Made by a program: the position numbers and the translations under genes | Notes under the pieces: model-generated | The model's input: only the letters and a program-made list of their open reading frames with translations | The model's database searches: none | Told to the model about the DNA's origin: nothing | Shown here: positions 19,210 through 28,881 of the stretch, in pieces | Layout: each line of letters opens with the position of its first letter | How positions within the stretch are numbered: position 1 is the stretch's first letter | NCBI GenBank assembly: GCA_003049485.1 | Contig: PYST01000432.1 | Coordinates: 1-28,966, forward strand | Reading direction: 5' to 3' | Length of the DNA: 28,966 bases | Origin: Ophioceras dolichostomum | Taxonomy: Eukaryota > Ascomycota > Sordariomycetes > Magnaporthales > Ophioceraceae

Positions 19210-20985
19210 CTTGAGAGCTGGATGGAGTGTTCTCGGGACTGCTGGTAGATGTGATATGGTGAGGGGTACGCAGGGAAAGTGGGTGAGAGACGAGTTGAAG
19301 AAGGGGGTGGGTATGCTGGCGAGAGATGCGAGCCTTAGGCTGTCTCCTGGAGTCCCGGAAGGGTTCGTGGGCACCACCGCGGTATTTATACAGCTCCCAG
19401 CAACAGCTGCAGGGGACCACGTGTCTCTTGGTCGGCTCAGTCTGCTCCTGCGCCTCACAGCTTCCCAGTCCATCCCCTTCATTCATTCTTACAGGTTAGG
19501 GTCTGGTTCTTATGCGGGATTCGAGAGGTGGGGCTGAGCTGCAGTGAGTGAGGTGGCATGACCCCGAAGAATGTTCGGAGCCCCCTCTCAACGCTATCCC
19601 GATCCCATTCACACTCTCTCTGTAGGTTAAGGGAGCTAAAACGCGGCACGGAAGGGGAGCGGCAAGAACCCTGAACCTGGCGGAATTCACGAGGAGGAGG
19701 CCCTCCCGCGTCCTGGCGGCACTTGCGACGTGGATGTGGGTGAAGGGGCCATGACCCTAAGAAGGTTCGAGGCCCCTCTCTCGACGTCACCCCGATCTCA
19801 TTTACTCTTTCTGTAGGTTGAGTGACCGAGGAAAGCGCGGCAGGCATGGAAGGGGAGCGACGAGGACCTCGAACCTGGCGGAACACACGAGGAGGAGACT
19901 CTCCCGCGTCCATGCTGCTCTTGGGAAGTGGATGCTTGACCCATATTATCGGGCCATGCTTCTTATTGTTCTCGGTCGTTGTTCTGTCATAGTTTTGCTT
20001 CTTTGTGCGTAGGGAACAGGGAAGTAAGAGAGCAAGAGCTTCCTCGATGGTCGTTGGAGGCCGTTAGTGGACCTTTCTCCCACCCACCCCTACGAACCCA
20101 CCAGCAGTTTAGGTCCTGCTGCAGAGGCATCTCCAGATGCGTTCCATCTGTTGGGTGGTTGTGGAGATTTTTGCCGATGGCGCGCTGATGGTTGGTGATT
20201 GATGACCTGTCAGTTGAAGCTTTGCCGGCGACCAACCTCCGCTAGCAATCCCCCCACGGATATCTTGTAAGGCAATCCTCGATTCAACGAGACGAGCTCC
20301 GCTTCACCAGACCCTAAAGTTGGCCAAAATTCCGCGCCAATGGCTCCTGGAGACTGCCGAGATGCGTCGAATTCACCCAAAACAATGCGATTCGTTTAAC
20401 CGTCCTCGAAGCGGTCAAGTTGGCTTTTCTTACCGAACGTCCTCATCGTTCTCCCCCGCTCCCAACGCCCTCAAGTTTTAGGAGGAGTTTCGAGATCATG
20501 CCCCTCCTTCTTTTGGGGCTCATCCCCCACCGCGCATTCACGTTGCGTGTTAGCCGGTATCCGGGTCGCAGTGTGAAGAGGTTCGCTCCGGCGCCGGGCC
20601 AGTCCGTCCGGAGATCGTCGGAATCCATGGTGCGTTTGCCCGTTTGTCCCCACAGGCCGGGGGAGCACTTGGGCTGGACCTTCTGGTTGAGAAATCTTAG
20701 GTACCTACCTTACTGTACTCTCTTGTTGGACTTGGTTTGCGAGACGAAAATACCTAGGTTGAGACCCATCTATCTCTTCCTCTCTCGAAGCGTAAGTCTC
20801 TCTTTCGATCTTGACCTTGTCGCAGAGCAGTTGTGAGCGGCTTACACTGTTTGCTTAAGGTATGGAGGTTTAATCACCACAATCCAAGGTACGCAGAGAC
20901 TCCGCGACTCGCGATTTATTCATTCCTCAGGACAAGGAGGACCCGGTACAGTGAAGTCACTGGCATGTCTACCCGTCATCATCAC
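19210..20985. other. Intergenic region with two-copy repeat
   Basis: Upstream region of the dehydrogenase (left part) and 3' flank of the five-exon gene (right part). It holds the imperfect direct repeat listed separately and two CTAGGTA-type motifs near 20697-20708 and 20751-20760. A 138-codon frame at 20420-20836 lacks any domain and is composed of pyrimidine-rich sequence. It is not annotated as a gene. Confidence 0.45.
19552..19935. repeat. Imperfect direct repeat, two units of ~190 bp
   Basis: Unit A (about 19552-19737) and unit B (about 19745-19935) share, in the same order, CATGACCC-AAGAA-GTTCG, GGCCCCTCTC-like, CCGATC-CATT, CTGTAGGTT, GGAAGGGGAGCG, CGAACCTGGCGGAA, CACGAGGAGGAG, CTCCCGCGTCC and GTGGATG. 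The ATG of CATGACCC is at 19558 and 19751, a period of 193. They differ at many positions, so the duplication is old. The two halves of the minus-strand translation of this block resemble each other, which is a by-product of the duplication, not evidence of a gene. Confidence 0.8.
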
Positions 20986-23859
20986 TCACGGCCCCGAGCG
21001 GAAGAACTGCTGCCGCCTCGCCGGCCTCTCCGAAAAAAAGGACCTGTCAGGCATGTCCATCTGCACGATCCGGCTTTCGGCCCTCCTCTTCTCCTCGGCC
21101 ATCTTTCTCTCGAACTCCCTTTCCATCTCCATCTCCCTCCGCCTCAGCTCCCTCTCCTCCCTCTCCACAATCTCTACTTCTCGTCGACGAGCTTCTTCGT
21201 CCGCCTGCATCCTCCTGTGCACCTCTCTCTCCCTCTCCCTCTCCCTTTCCATCACGGCCATCATCTCCCGCTCCCTTCTGCCCCATGGTGACTCCACCCT
21301 GTCCGGGAGCTGGTCAAATTTCCCTTGGAACTGTTGGGGAGGGGATTCAGGTCAAGTCTGGTTGTCAGCCTCCCATCCCTGCGCGAGGTACTTACCTCTG
21401 GGTAATGATTGTATGGATGGGGGAATGGCATGGGACGGGATGGGACTAACCTCGTCTTTAATCCCGTTGAGGATGGCGCTGACATCGGCCGTTGGGCCGG
21501 TTGGGATATCTGCGATAGCTAGGTCCTTGAAACCTCTTAACGGTGGTAGCGGTGGGGCAACCTCAGTCGGGACTGCCGGACCGCTTCCGAGTGGCGGCGG
21601 AGTTTGAGGAGGTGGCGCGCCGTCTGCAGGCTTTTCGCCCACTGCCGGGCCGCTGGCTGGTGCTGGCCCGGGTTCGGCTTCCGGTCCGGGTTGTGGCTGT
21701 GGGGTACCCTCGGCTTTAGCTGGCCCTTCACCCGTCGAGTTGCTTATCCCCTCCACGGGTTTCGCCTTAGCCCGAGCTGGCGACCGCTCCCGTGGAGCAT
21801 CACCGGGGGGCTCCGTCGGGACTTTAGGTGGGTTGGCTGGGGTAGATGAGGGCGGGCCGCTTGGAAGGGGTGCAGGAAGTGGTAGCACTGGGTCGGGAAC
21901 GCCAGCCCGTCCGGGTACGGATACGGCCAAAGTACCAGTGTCCTTGCTGTTCGGAAGCGGCTCATGCTGCGCTGGTTGCCGAATGGGGCCGATCCGAAAG
22001 TCTTTGTTGAACGTGGGATTCAACGTTCGGGACTTGACAGTGTTGGTACTTAGGAGAAACACGCGGTGCAGACGGCCGTGGCGCCTGTTGACTCTGATCT
22101 GTCCAGGTAGATACGTGTGCATCAGCGGTGCTTCCATCATCCAGTCTCGCATGCTCTGTGGGTCATGGGCATTGGCAATGCGCTGCTACTCACCTGGACG
22201 CGGAAGGAAAAGGTGAAGAGTTCCTCCAGAAAGTCCATCTGGGCGTTCTCCATTTTACGGAGCGCCACCGCCTCAAGTTCAGCATTTCGCCTAATTTGGG
22301 CCTGTGTCTCTAGGGGTGGATCTATGTTGTAATCTTGGTGATGATGATGAGGAGGATTTTGGAGCGTTGGATGGGGTGCTCGAGCACTTGCACGGTGTGG
22401 CGACCCTTGAGCGGCTACCCAAGCTGCCTTGGCTTCTCGTTCCTTCCGGGCCCTATGGATCAAGGAGAATGGGAAGTCCTTGATTGGGATCGCCCGCTTG
22501 GCCACGACGTGGCGCTTGACAGAGTACTTCAGGTCCGGCGAGATCACTCTTGTGTCGTTGTGCCGGCCGACCCAGAACCATCGGAATCGGGCTAGCTCCG
22601 GGTTTGTGGTGGTGGCCAAGTTTTGGCCGTCCTCCGCATACACGCCGTACGGAGTGCAAAGAGGATCGGTCGGTGGATTTCCAAGTTTTGACTTCACGTA
22701 CTCCCACGCACCGCTCGGCATTAGGGTGGCTGGGCCTGCAGTCTTCGCAGGGCTATCGGCGCCGAGGGCGCTCTGATGAAGACTGTCTGTCCCTTTGGCT
22801 GAGCATCCGAGGGCATTGATGTTAGGGATCGCCTAGTTGTATTTCCTCCAACAGTGAGGAGACCAAAGCGCCGATGATGACTCACGATGGACAAGGTGAT
22901 GAGCAGCAGTGCTCCAAGACTCCACGGTATACTCCACAGTGAGGGAGTTTGATCGGGTAAGCCCAAGGGAGACGTCGGCTGAGCCGTCAGACTTGGCGCC
23001 GAGCCCTGCTTTAGTCTCGGTGGAAGACGCCCGCGAGACTGTAAAGGCTTTTGATGGGTCGGATATGGGCTTCATGGAGAGATTCTCGCAGGGATCTTTG
23101 CTCATGTACAGGAGGGAGATGTCGCGAAAGTACCACTCGTGGTGGCTTTGATGAACGAGTGTCAGAAATGATCGCTATCATTATGCTTTAGGCTCCTTTC
23201 CGTACGTACCTCTCGGCGTGTTCATGTCCTAGAATTGTGGCCTCGATGTTGAACCTCGCAGAAACGTGGACCTTGTCCTCGTGGATCTCTACCGTAAGCA
23301 AAGGCTCAAGGACCGAGAACGACACGTAGGCACCGTCATCAGGTCCTCTATAGAGCTGATCTGGAAGGTCGTGTCGCAGAAAAGGCTCTTGGGGTCCGAA
23401 GCCTGGGGGCTCCATAGGATGATACGCGTGCAACGGCAAAAGGGCGGGCGGAGGGGCAGGGATGGGAACGGGGACGAGGAAGGGCAATTTGGGCGCGGAT
23501 CCATTATGCGGGCTGAGGTCGGCCCTGACGCCCGATCCACGGTTACCCTCGGACGGTCCGACGCCCACCGACTTGCCCAGCCGGCTTTTTCTGGTTGGCC
23601 TAGATTGCCCTTCATCTGGGCCGCGTTCGTCTTCCACGGAGGACGGGGGGCCAAAACCCCCATATGGAGGATAGAATCCCCCAAGCGGGGACTTGCCATC
23701 ATCAGATGGTAGTGAGAATGTCTCATCTGACGATGCCGCATCAGACGGTTGCGCCTTTGGTGGCGCCGCGTTTGATGATGATGATGCATTCGATGGCCGC
23801 CGCTCTTCAGGTGGTGGTGCTGGTGGCGGGACTGTTAAATCCATAGCCCTGAATGGCAT
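20986..23859 (-). CDS. Five-exon gene, 854-aa protein of unknown function
   Basis: Gene model on the minus strand with exons 23859-23210, 23145-22886, 22798-22194, 22155-21451 and 21330-20986. All phases agree and the product is 854 aa. Introns have GTACGT, GTGAGT, GTGAGT and GTTAGT donors. The 22156-22193 intron is only 38 nt and is the least certain. I do not recognise the family. Visible parts: a Pro/Ser-rich, probably disordered N-terminus; a folded-looking segment (VSFSVLEPLLTVEIHEDKVH...HHEWYFRDISLLYM); a Trp-rich conserved-looking segment (GAWEYVKSKLGN...FRWFWVGRHNDTRVISPDLK); a His run; a long Pro/Gly/Glu-rich linker encoded by exon 4; and a very charged C-terminal helix (MEREREREREVHRRMQADEE...), probably coiled coil. 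The start could be ATG 23859 or 23844 (MDLTVPPP). There is no signal peptide, so it is probably intracellular. Confidence 0.7.
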
Positions 23860-24182
23860 TCAAGAGTCTACTAACGGCCTCTCTCGTTGGTTCTGGTGCC
23901 TCGGATGGTGCGCAGATCGCTCTGAATACAGCCCCCTCTAACACATTTAGTGGCCACTCCTCGGACGGTATCCCTTCGGTGGAGCGCGTTTGACACCAAT
24001 GTCCCTACTGTTGACGCTGCTGAAAGGTGGGGACCTTCTTCTGTAGAGCCGAGCAAAGGGAGCCGACCGTGGTGCCTTCGGCTGTGCCGTACCAGAAGGT
24101 GTTTCTTAGGTGGATGCCGATGTCGTTGATGATGGCACGCGCTAGAAGATACACGCGAAGTGATTCCCCTGACGATCCGTGG
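23807..24182 (-). pseudogene. Conserved-looking frame with one amber codon
   Basis: On the minus strand from a plausible acceptor (CAATCAG) at 24183 there is a 125-codon frame reading HGSSGESLRVYLLARAIIND, then RNTFWYGTAEGTTVGSLCSAL, one TAG at 24005-24007 (after FQQRQQ), then EEWPLNVLEGAVFRAIC and PTREAVSRLLNAIQ, to TGA at 23807. The amino-acid texture is that of a real folded domain and the frame is otherwise open. It overlaps the first codons of the five-exon gene in a different frame. It may be the ancestral N-terminal domain of that gene, separated by a 1-nt shift, or the end of a distinct upstream gene. A possible earlier exon (LSAAEVNWRDSA before a GTGAGT donor near 24312) also reads in phase. 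Function unknown. Confidence 0.45.
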
Positions 24183-24609
24183 CTGATTGCTCAGCTCAGT
24201 TCCTTTCGTTGCCCAAAAAAAAATCTCCCACGTAGGGTCGGGCATGTTGGCAGAATCATCATCCAATCAGGTCGCGAGTTCTTTGTTTTCAGCTGAACAC
24301 CCCTGGCCATCACTCACGCTGCAGAATCACGCCAATTGACCTCAGCCGCAGAGAGGCACTTAGCCCTTTACGGACGTTGGCATCGTGCAGAGCACCATAT
24401 CGCCGCCCTCTTATTGGTTGTCGAGGCGTTCACAAGATGATGGAGCCAACGCAGTCCAGCTGCTGATATGCCGATACCTACCATCTATCACAGAAGACAA
24501 AGTCCCGCATCCTCGCCTGAGACGTCCCTGCTCCCACTTCATTCCCGCCGCTTTTTTTTTTTGGTCGGCCCTGCAATGTGACCATCTGGCATTAAAACTG
24601 AATGTCACT
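24183..24609. other. Divergent intergenic region
   Basis: Separates the minus-strand frame at 23807-24182 from the + strand membrane-protein gene starting at 24610, so it should contain the promoter of the latter. A run of A at 24215-24223 and a run of T at 24552-24561 are present. A small possible exon on the minus strand (about 24312-24350) is mentioned under the previous entry. Confidence 0.4.
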
Positions 24610-25963
24610 ATGGCCTCGCGCCTTATCTGGATCCTTGTCCTGCTGGCGGGCTCGGTCGCACTGGCGGTGGCCCTGACGGATACCACAGACAATGAGCAGC
24701 CTCATATCACGGCCCCACCTGTGATAGAGTCAACCCGTTCATCGCCTACACCGAAGACCCAGGCACGACCGGTCAACTTTGTGCGTCGCTCCCGGCTTAT
24801 TGCCCGGTCCGCGTTCGCGACCAGGTTGTCGGCCTCAACCCCGCTTGCTGGTATCGTCGAAACCGCATGCCACCTCGGATGCTGACACATCTCGGAAATG
24901 AGTCGATCCCTCGAGCAAGATCGGGCCAAAAGTTGCGCTTTCCTCGACGTGGGAGTACTTATTAGCGTTGGGTTCAAATACCGTTCCACATCGCTCGCCA
25001 CCTGGGGTACCTACGGCGGCTGCTGCCTGCCGCCTCAGGTATGTGGGAAGCCACGATGATCTTATTTCTGCAGCGGTGCATTCGTGCATATCAGCCCGCG
25101 ATCCCCTCCCCATCACGAGAAGCAGAGTCTCACCGACTTACTTGCCGTCTCGATAATCTGTACTGCGGGATCATGTGGAAATCGGCAGCCATCTGGAACT
25201 GCGTTCCCGTCGGGTGCACTTCTGGAACCCTTTTTTTCGTCACGACTAGCGATCGCTGGTATGCCCACGCCCTCTCTCATACAGGCGGACTTCGTCAGGG
25301 CAGCAGATGCTGGGGTCTGCCAGTTTTCTTCCCACTGGCGCAGTGTGGCGCCTGTAGTACCTCCGAAAACCGCTGCGTTACTGGCTATGTTGGGCTTACT
25401 CGAGACCACTTGGCCCCGGAGACCGCGCTGCCTCCACCATCAATAACCGTTTACGAGTGCGCATCAGGGCCCGCGACGTGGACTGGCTGGCGGACGATTC
25501 AGAATGCGGTCAGTGTTGGTAAGTCTCCCTACTGCTCAGATGGCTTCCACAGCACCACCTCGGCGGCAGTGTCGTGGATGCGGGAAGGCAGCTAAAGGCG
25601 GTTTATTAACCAACCTCGGAGCTTCAAATCGCTCGATTGGCTTTTATTACCGCCCTAGGAACCGGCTTGATTTCAGGCCGGCCACTGGGCGGCACGGGGA
25701 CCACGGGCTCCGGCGGTGCGACCACTTCCGTCCAGACTTCGGCGGCGACTAGTACAGTCAGAGAGAACCCATCAAACTCTTTGCCTTCTAGCCAGTCCGG
25801 TGGAAGCGGCGAAAACACGCCGAATCTGGGGACCGGGGCTCTAATTGGCGTGATTATCTCCGCAACCTGCAGCCTGCTCGGTTTGGCGTTCGGCGTGGAC
25901 TTCAAAATATGGAAACATCTCAAGAGGCAAAGCAGCATGCTGCGGCTGCTTGATATACTGTGA
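24610..25963 (+). CDS. Secreted/membrane-anchored Cys-, Ser/Thr-rich protein, paralog 1
   Basis: First of two tandem paralogs. ATG 24610 gives a signal peptide (MASRLIWILVLLAGSVALAV) followed by a Ser/Thr/Pro stretch. The middle is exon-intron mosaic that I could not fully resolve. A late exon reads GPATWTGWRTIQNAVSV and ends at a GTAAGT donor at 25519. The last exon begins at 25659 or 25677 (both AG acceptors keep phase) and encodes a Gly/Ser/Thr-rich stalk, then one membrane span (GALIGVIISATCSLLGLAFG) and a basic tail (FKIWKHLKRQ) facing the cytosol. TGA is at 25961-25963. Paralog 2 shares the WTxWRTI exon end and the GVIISATCSxLGLAFGVxFKIWKH block. These look like fungal cell-surface proteins. 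A role in adhesion, sensing or host interaction is inference. Some central exons may be decayed. Confidence 0.55.
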
Positions 25964-26406
25964 GCAGTGCAGTTCGGTCGAGTGGGCGTTCCGGGTGACG
26001 TATTATTCCAACGCAATGGTATTAGTACAATGTCTACTAATGAGGACGAGAGTGACGAAGAGGAGCCGACGATGAGCACCTGCACGTCGCTGACAAATTG
26101 ATGATTGATGATTGATGATTCGACGGAATCCCCTTCGGTCGGCAGACAAGAAGCGCAACAATGGGAGCTGACCAGGACGATGCTCGTTCTGGGTCTGTGG
26201 TGTTCAATATTCCACTCCAAGCCCAGCTGCCATTCGTCAACAGGTATCAAACAGCTGCAGGTGGCTTCCCAAGCTGGGATTACAAAAGTCGCTCATCCTG
26301 TCGTAGCATCTCTGCTCCGGGAGATGAGTATCATCTCCGCTAAAGCACGAAGCCAAGTTAGGCGTATGCAGGCTTGGTTTGCCGGAATCTTTGTTTGCGT
26401 CTGATC
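25964..26406. other. Spacer between tandem paralogs
   Basis: 3' flank of paralog 1 and promoter of paralog 2. A 7-bp microsatellite (ATTGATG repeated about three to four times) lies at about 26097-26120. Open frames here show no recognisable domain. Confidence 0.45.
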
Positions 26407-27681
26407 ATGCCGCCTTGGCTCGTGCTTATTCCTCTTCTGCTATTGCGAACAGTGTCCTTGTTAAAGATGGACGTCGCTCAGCCCACCACGGCACTGCTGC
26501 CGCCTCGGCAGCAGGGCCAGGGGCCCACTCCGACCCCGTTTGTAACCCCGACGGAGCTGATGGGGTTCACAATCATTCCAGCAGTGTCGGGAACACTATG
26601 TGCGTTGACTAACCGTCCACCGCAACTCTCCAACGAGCACATCTGGGGCCCCATCCTTGTCATTTTTCAGTGCCTTTGATCTGCCATGGCTTTCCTGTGG
26701 TGGTGTGTCATGGACTATATGGAGGCATACGCTAGTGCCACGCGAACCCCCATTCTCAAGACGGTCCGGCTTTGTGTCCCCCACTTTATGCCCTCTCGAT
26801 TGCCTCCATCGCTCGATTCGTATTCGATGTAGTCGTATGGGAATCATACGCAGCCTGCTGCCACATAACCGCACTCAACTGCAACCTCCCAATAAGCTGT
26901 TCAGGCGGAATTGTGACTTGGCTCCACGGTGGGACTCAAGTTTGGTAAGCAATCGCTCGCATTTGAACCAGTGCCGAGGCTGGCGTATCCCGAGAGGAAG
27001 GAAGTAATATTCTGAACGTTCCTCTCGCAGCGGCACGCCTTGGCCTTATTGCACCTTGGGGCTTATTGGGCCGACCCTCGACCCCTTTACACCCGCCGAG
27101 GCTCAGACTACTACGCCTTGGATCAGCATCCCCTTCTGTGGCGCTGAGCCGTCACGGACGTGGACGGCTTGGAGAACCATCCTCTACGCGGAGAACATTG
27201 GTGAGTATAGTACCTAGGTAGTGCGTACCTACCTACACATAAACGGCATAGTCAAGAGGGTTGGGAGCACGCTGTTTCACCGTTGCGAGGCGTACTGTCA
27301 ATAACGTTCGTATTATTGTATTTTTGTTTTGCTCACACATACGTCTTGGGTATAGCTTCCAGTCCATCGATCCTACTTTCCGTGCCATCCACGGCCTCGC
27401 CCACGGGAACGAAACAGATGACGGCCACATCTTCGACACAAACTAGCACCTCATCAAGTGTACCGGGAGCTACATCGGGAAGCTCTCCAACGATAGGTTC
27501 GGGGGTGGCGCAGCCGCCGGCCGCTCAAAATAGCAGCGATAATTTAAGTGGACTTAGCACGGGAGCCCTGGTGGGCGTGATTATCTCGGCGACGTGTAGT
27601 GTCCTGGGCCTTGCGTTCGGGGTAGGGTTTAAGATATGGAAGCACAGGAAGCAGCAGGAGCAGGCAACGGCTGAAGGGTGA
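26407..27681 (+). CDS. Secreted/membrane-anchored Cys-, Ser/Thr-rich protein, paralog 2
   Basis: Second tandem paralog. ATG 26407 gives a signal peptide (MPPWLVLIPLLLLRTVSLL) and a Pro/Thr-rich segment. A Cys-rich exon ending at 26944 reads GPALCPPLYA...ESYAACCHITALNCNLPISC. Intron 26945-27030 (GTAAGC...CGCAG) leads to exon 27031-27200 (GTPWPYCTLGLIGPTLDPF...SRTWTAWRTILYAENI). Intron 27201-27355 (GTGAGT...TATAG) leads to the last exon with a Ser/Thr stalk, a membrane span (GALVGVIISATCSVLGLAFG) and the tail KIWKHRKQQEQ. Stop is at 27679-27681. The junction between exon 1 and the Cys-rich exon is unresolved. A TAG at 26733-26735 is either an in-frame stop or the 3' splice site itself. Surface location is strongly suggested, function unknown. 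Confidence 0.6.
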
Positions 27682-27999
27682 CGGTCCGAGGTCTCGGGTC
27701 TTCTCATGTCTCGGGAGGTTTTGTTTCATCACATTTGGGGGACAAAGGCTGGTAGGGAGGGCAGACTGAGGTAGACTGGGCCTTAGCACCTTCTGTTGCT
27801 GGGGCCTGAAAAGTAATGCAGCTATGTCCGGTGCTTCGTACTCTGTGTCCCGGGGATATAGCTTATACATCGGCACGCGCAGGCTGGGGAAATGCGGCAC
27901 AGATCACATTGCGGGACAGCACTAGTCGATTAGACACCTTGGGTCTATGTCTGTGTCGCCCCTTTCGTGTTTCTGTGCCCTTAAATCTCTATTAGATCT
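27682..27999. other. Convergent intergenic region
   Basis: Short region between the convergent ends of paralog 2 and the ankyrin-like gene on the right. It should hold both 3' ends. No separate gene is supported. Confidence 0.5.
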
Positions 28000-28881
28000 C
28001 TATCCCATCCAGAGAATCCACCTAGCCTGGTCCCAATCGAGCCAGGAAAGGTCTACGGCCGGTATACGCTTCGCGGCCGCTATCCACTCCCTCAACGAGT
28101 CCTCCAGTCGCCTCGTCGCCCGGGCAAGGAAGCCGGTGAGCGACCGGAGCACGTTCTTGGGCAAGATTGGGTCCTGCATGGCCAGGTCGTAGAAGTCGAT
28201 CGCCTGGGCCACCCGAAGGTTGCCCCTCTCCATCCTGTCCAGCACGAACTGCAGGAAGTGATAATCCCTCGCGAAGAGGGCCCTAGTCAGCTCACCGAGA
28301 CGCCCGCGGTATTCGTACACGTCCTGCATGTTCACCTTTCGGCGAAGGGCCACGGTCCAAGCCAGCTGCAGCAGGCGCACTGTGTGGCGCCTTCTCGCTC
28401 GATCCGGATGGGGGGTTGTTCGGTAGACCATCTCCCCGGTCTTTTCGATCTCGACGTAGCCGCTCTTTGCGGAGAGTTGGTGGAGCTGGGGCAGGGCGGA
28501 AGGAATCGCGTCGGTGGCCACACGATCGCGATCGCTACCGCCGCCGTAATATAGCAGGCTGCAGTCGAGCTTCTTACCATGGTAGTCGCCGATCATCTGT
28601 ATCATTCTAAGAGCCCCGGCGCTGGCATTACCGCGGAAGGTCCTGGAATACCATGAGTAGTCTGAGAGGAAGGGCAAGATCATGGCGAGGTTCCAGAGCT
28701 CCGAGGGGATGTCCGGGCTGCGGTCAAGCAGCCACTTGAGGAGCCTTGGGAGAGCATGCTTGACCGCGATAAAAATGGGGTCGGCCAAATTGAGTTGGTG
28801 TCCCGTGACGTCCGCGTAGTAGGTGCAAGGCGCACCATTTTCATGGGCAAGATAGTAGCAACGATCCCGGACAATGTGCAT
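28000..28881 (-). CDS. Ankyrin-like hypothetical protein, probably last exon
   Basis: Open frame of 293 codons on the minus strand, intact to its stop at 28000-28002. Helical repeats of ankyrin type can be seen (DPIFIAVKHALPRLLKWLLD near residues 34-53; RALFARDYHFLQFVLDRMER near the middle), and the C-terminus is Trp-rich (LSWLDWDQARWILWMG). Just upstream of ATG 28881 the minus strand reads CACTAACAGTAGCAG, a branch site and acceptor, with an in-frame stop before it. This is therefore probably a downstream exon (starting about 28908) of a gene whose first exon, perhaps an F-box, lies beyond the right edge. It is related in style, but not closely, to the decayed array at 4.8-12.1 kb and, unlike that array, is unbroken. 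Function unknown; a protein-interaction role is inferred. Confidence 0.6.
   Translation of the reverse strand: MHIVRDRCYYLAHENGAPCTYYADVTGHQLNLADPIFIAVKHALPRLLKWLLDRSPDIPSELWNLAMILPFLSDYSWYSRTFRGNASAGALRMIQMIGDYHGKKLDCSLLYYGGGSDRDRVATDAIPSALPQLHQLSAKSGYVEIEKTGEMVYRTTPHPDRARRRHTVRLLQLAWTVALRRKVNMQDVYEYRGRLGELTRALFARDYHFLQFVLDRMERGNLRVAQAIDFYDLAMQDPILPKNVLRSLTGFLARATRRLEDSLREWIAAAKRIPAVDLSWLDWDQARWILWMG

Noticed and set aside
20420..20836. 138-codon + strand frame between the repeat and the five-exon gene
   Set aside because: No domain, pyrimidine-rich composition, crossed by a CTAGGTA-type motif; nothing supports expression.
21740..22216. + strand frames opposite exon 4 of the five-exon gene
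   Set aside because: They mirror the Pro/Gly-rich linker on the minus strand, which has consistent splice phases.
24385..24609. Longer N-terminus of membrane-protein paralog 1 from 24385
   Set aside because: It would bury the signal peptide that begins at ATG 24610; paralog 2 also begins directly with its signal peptide.
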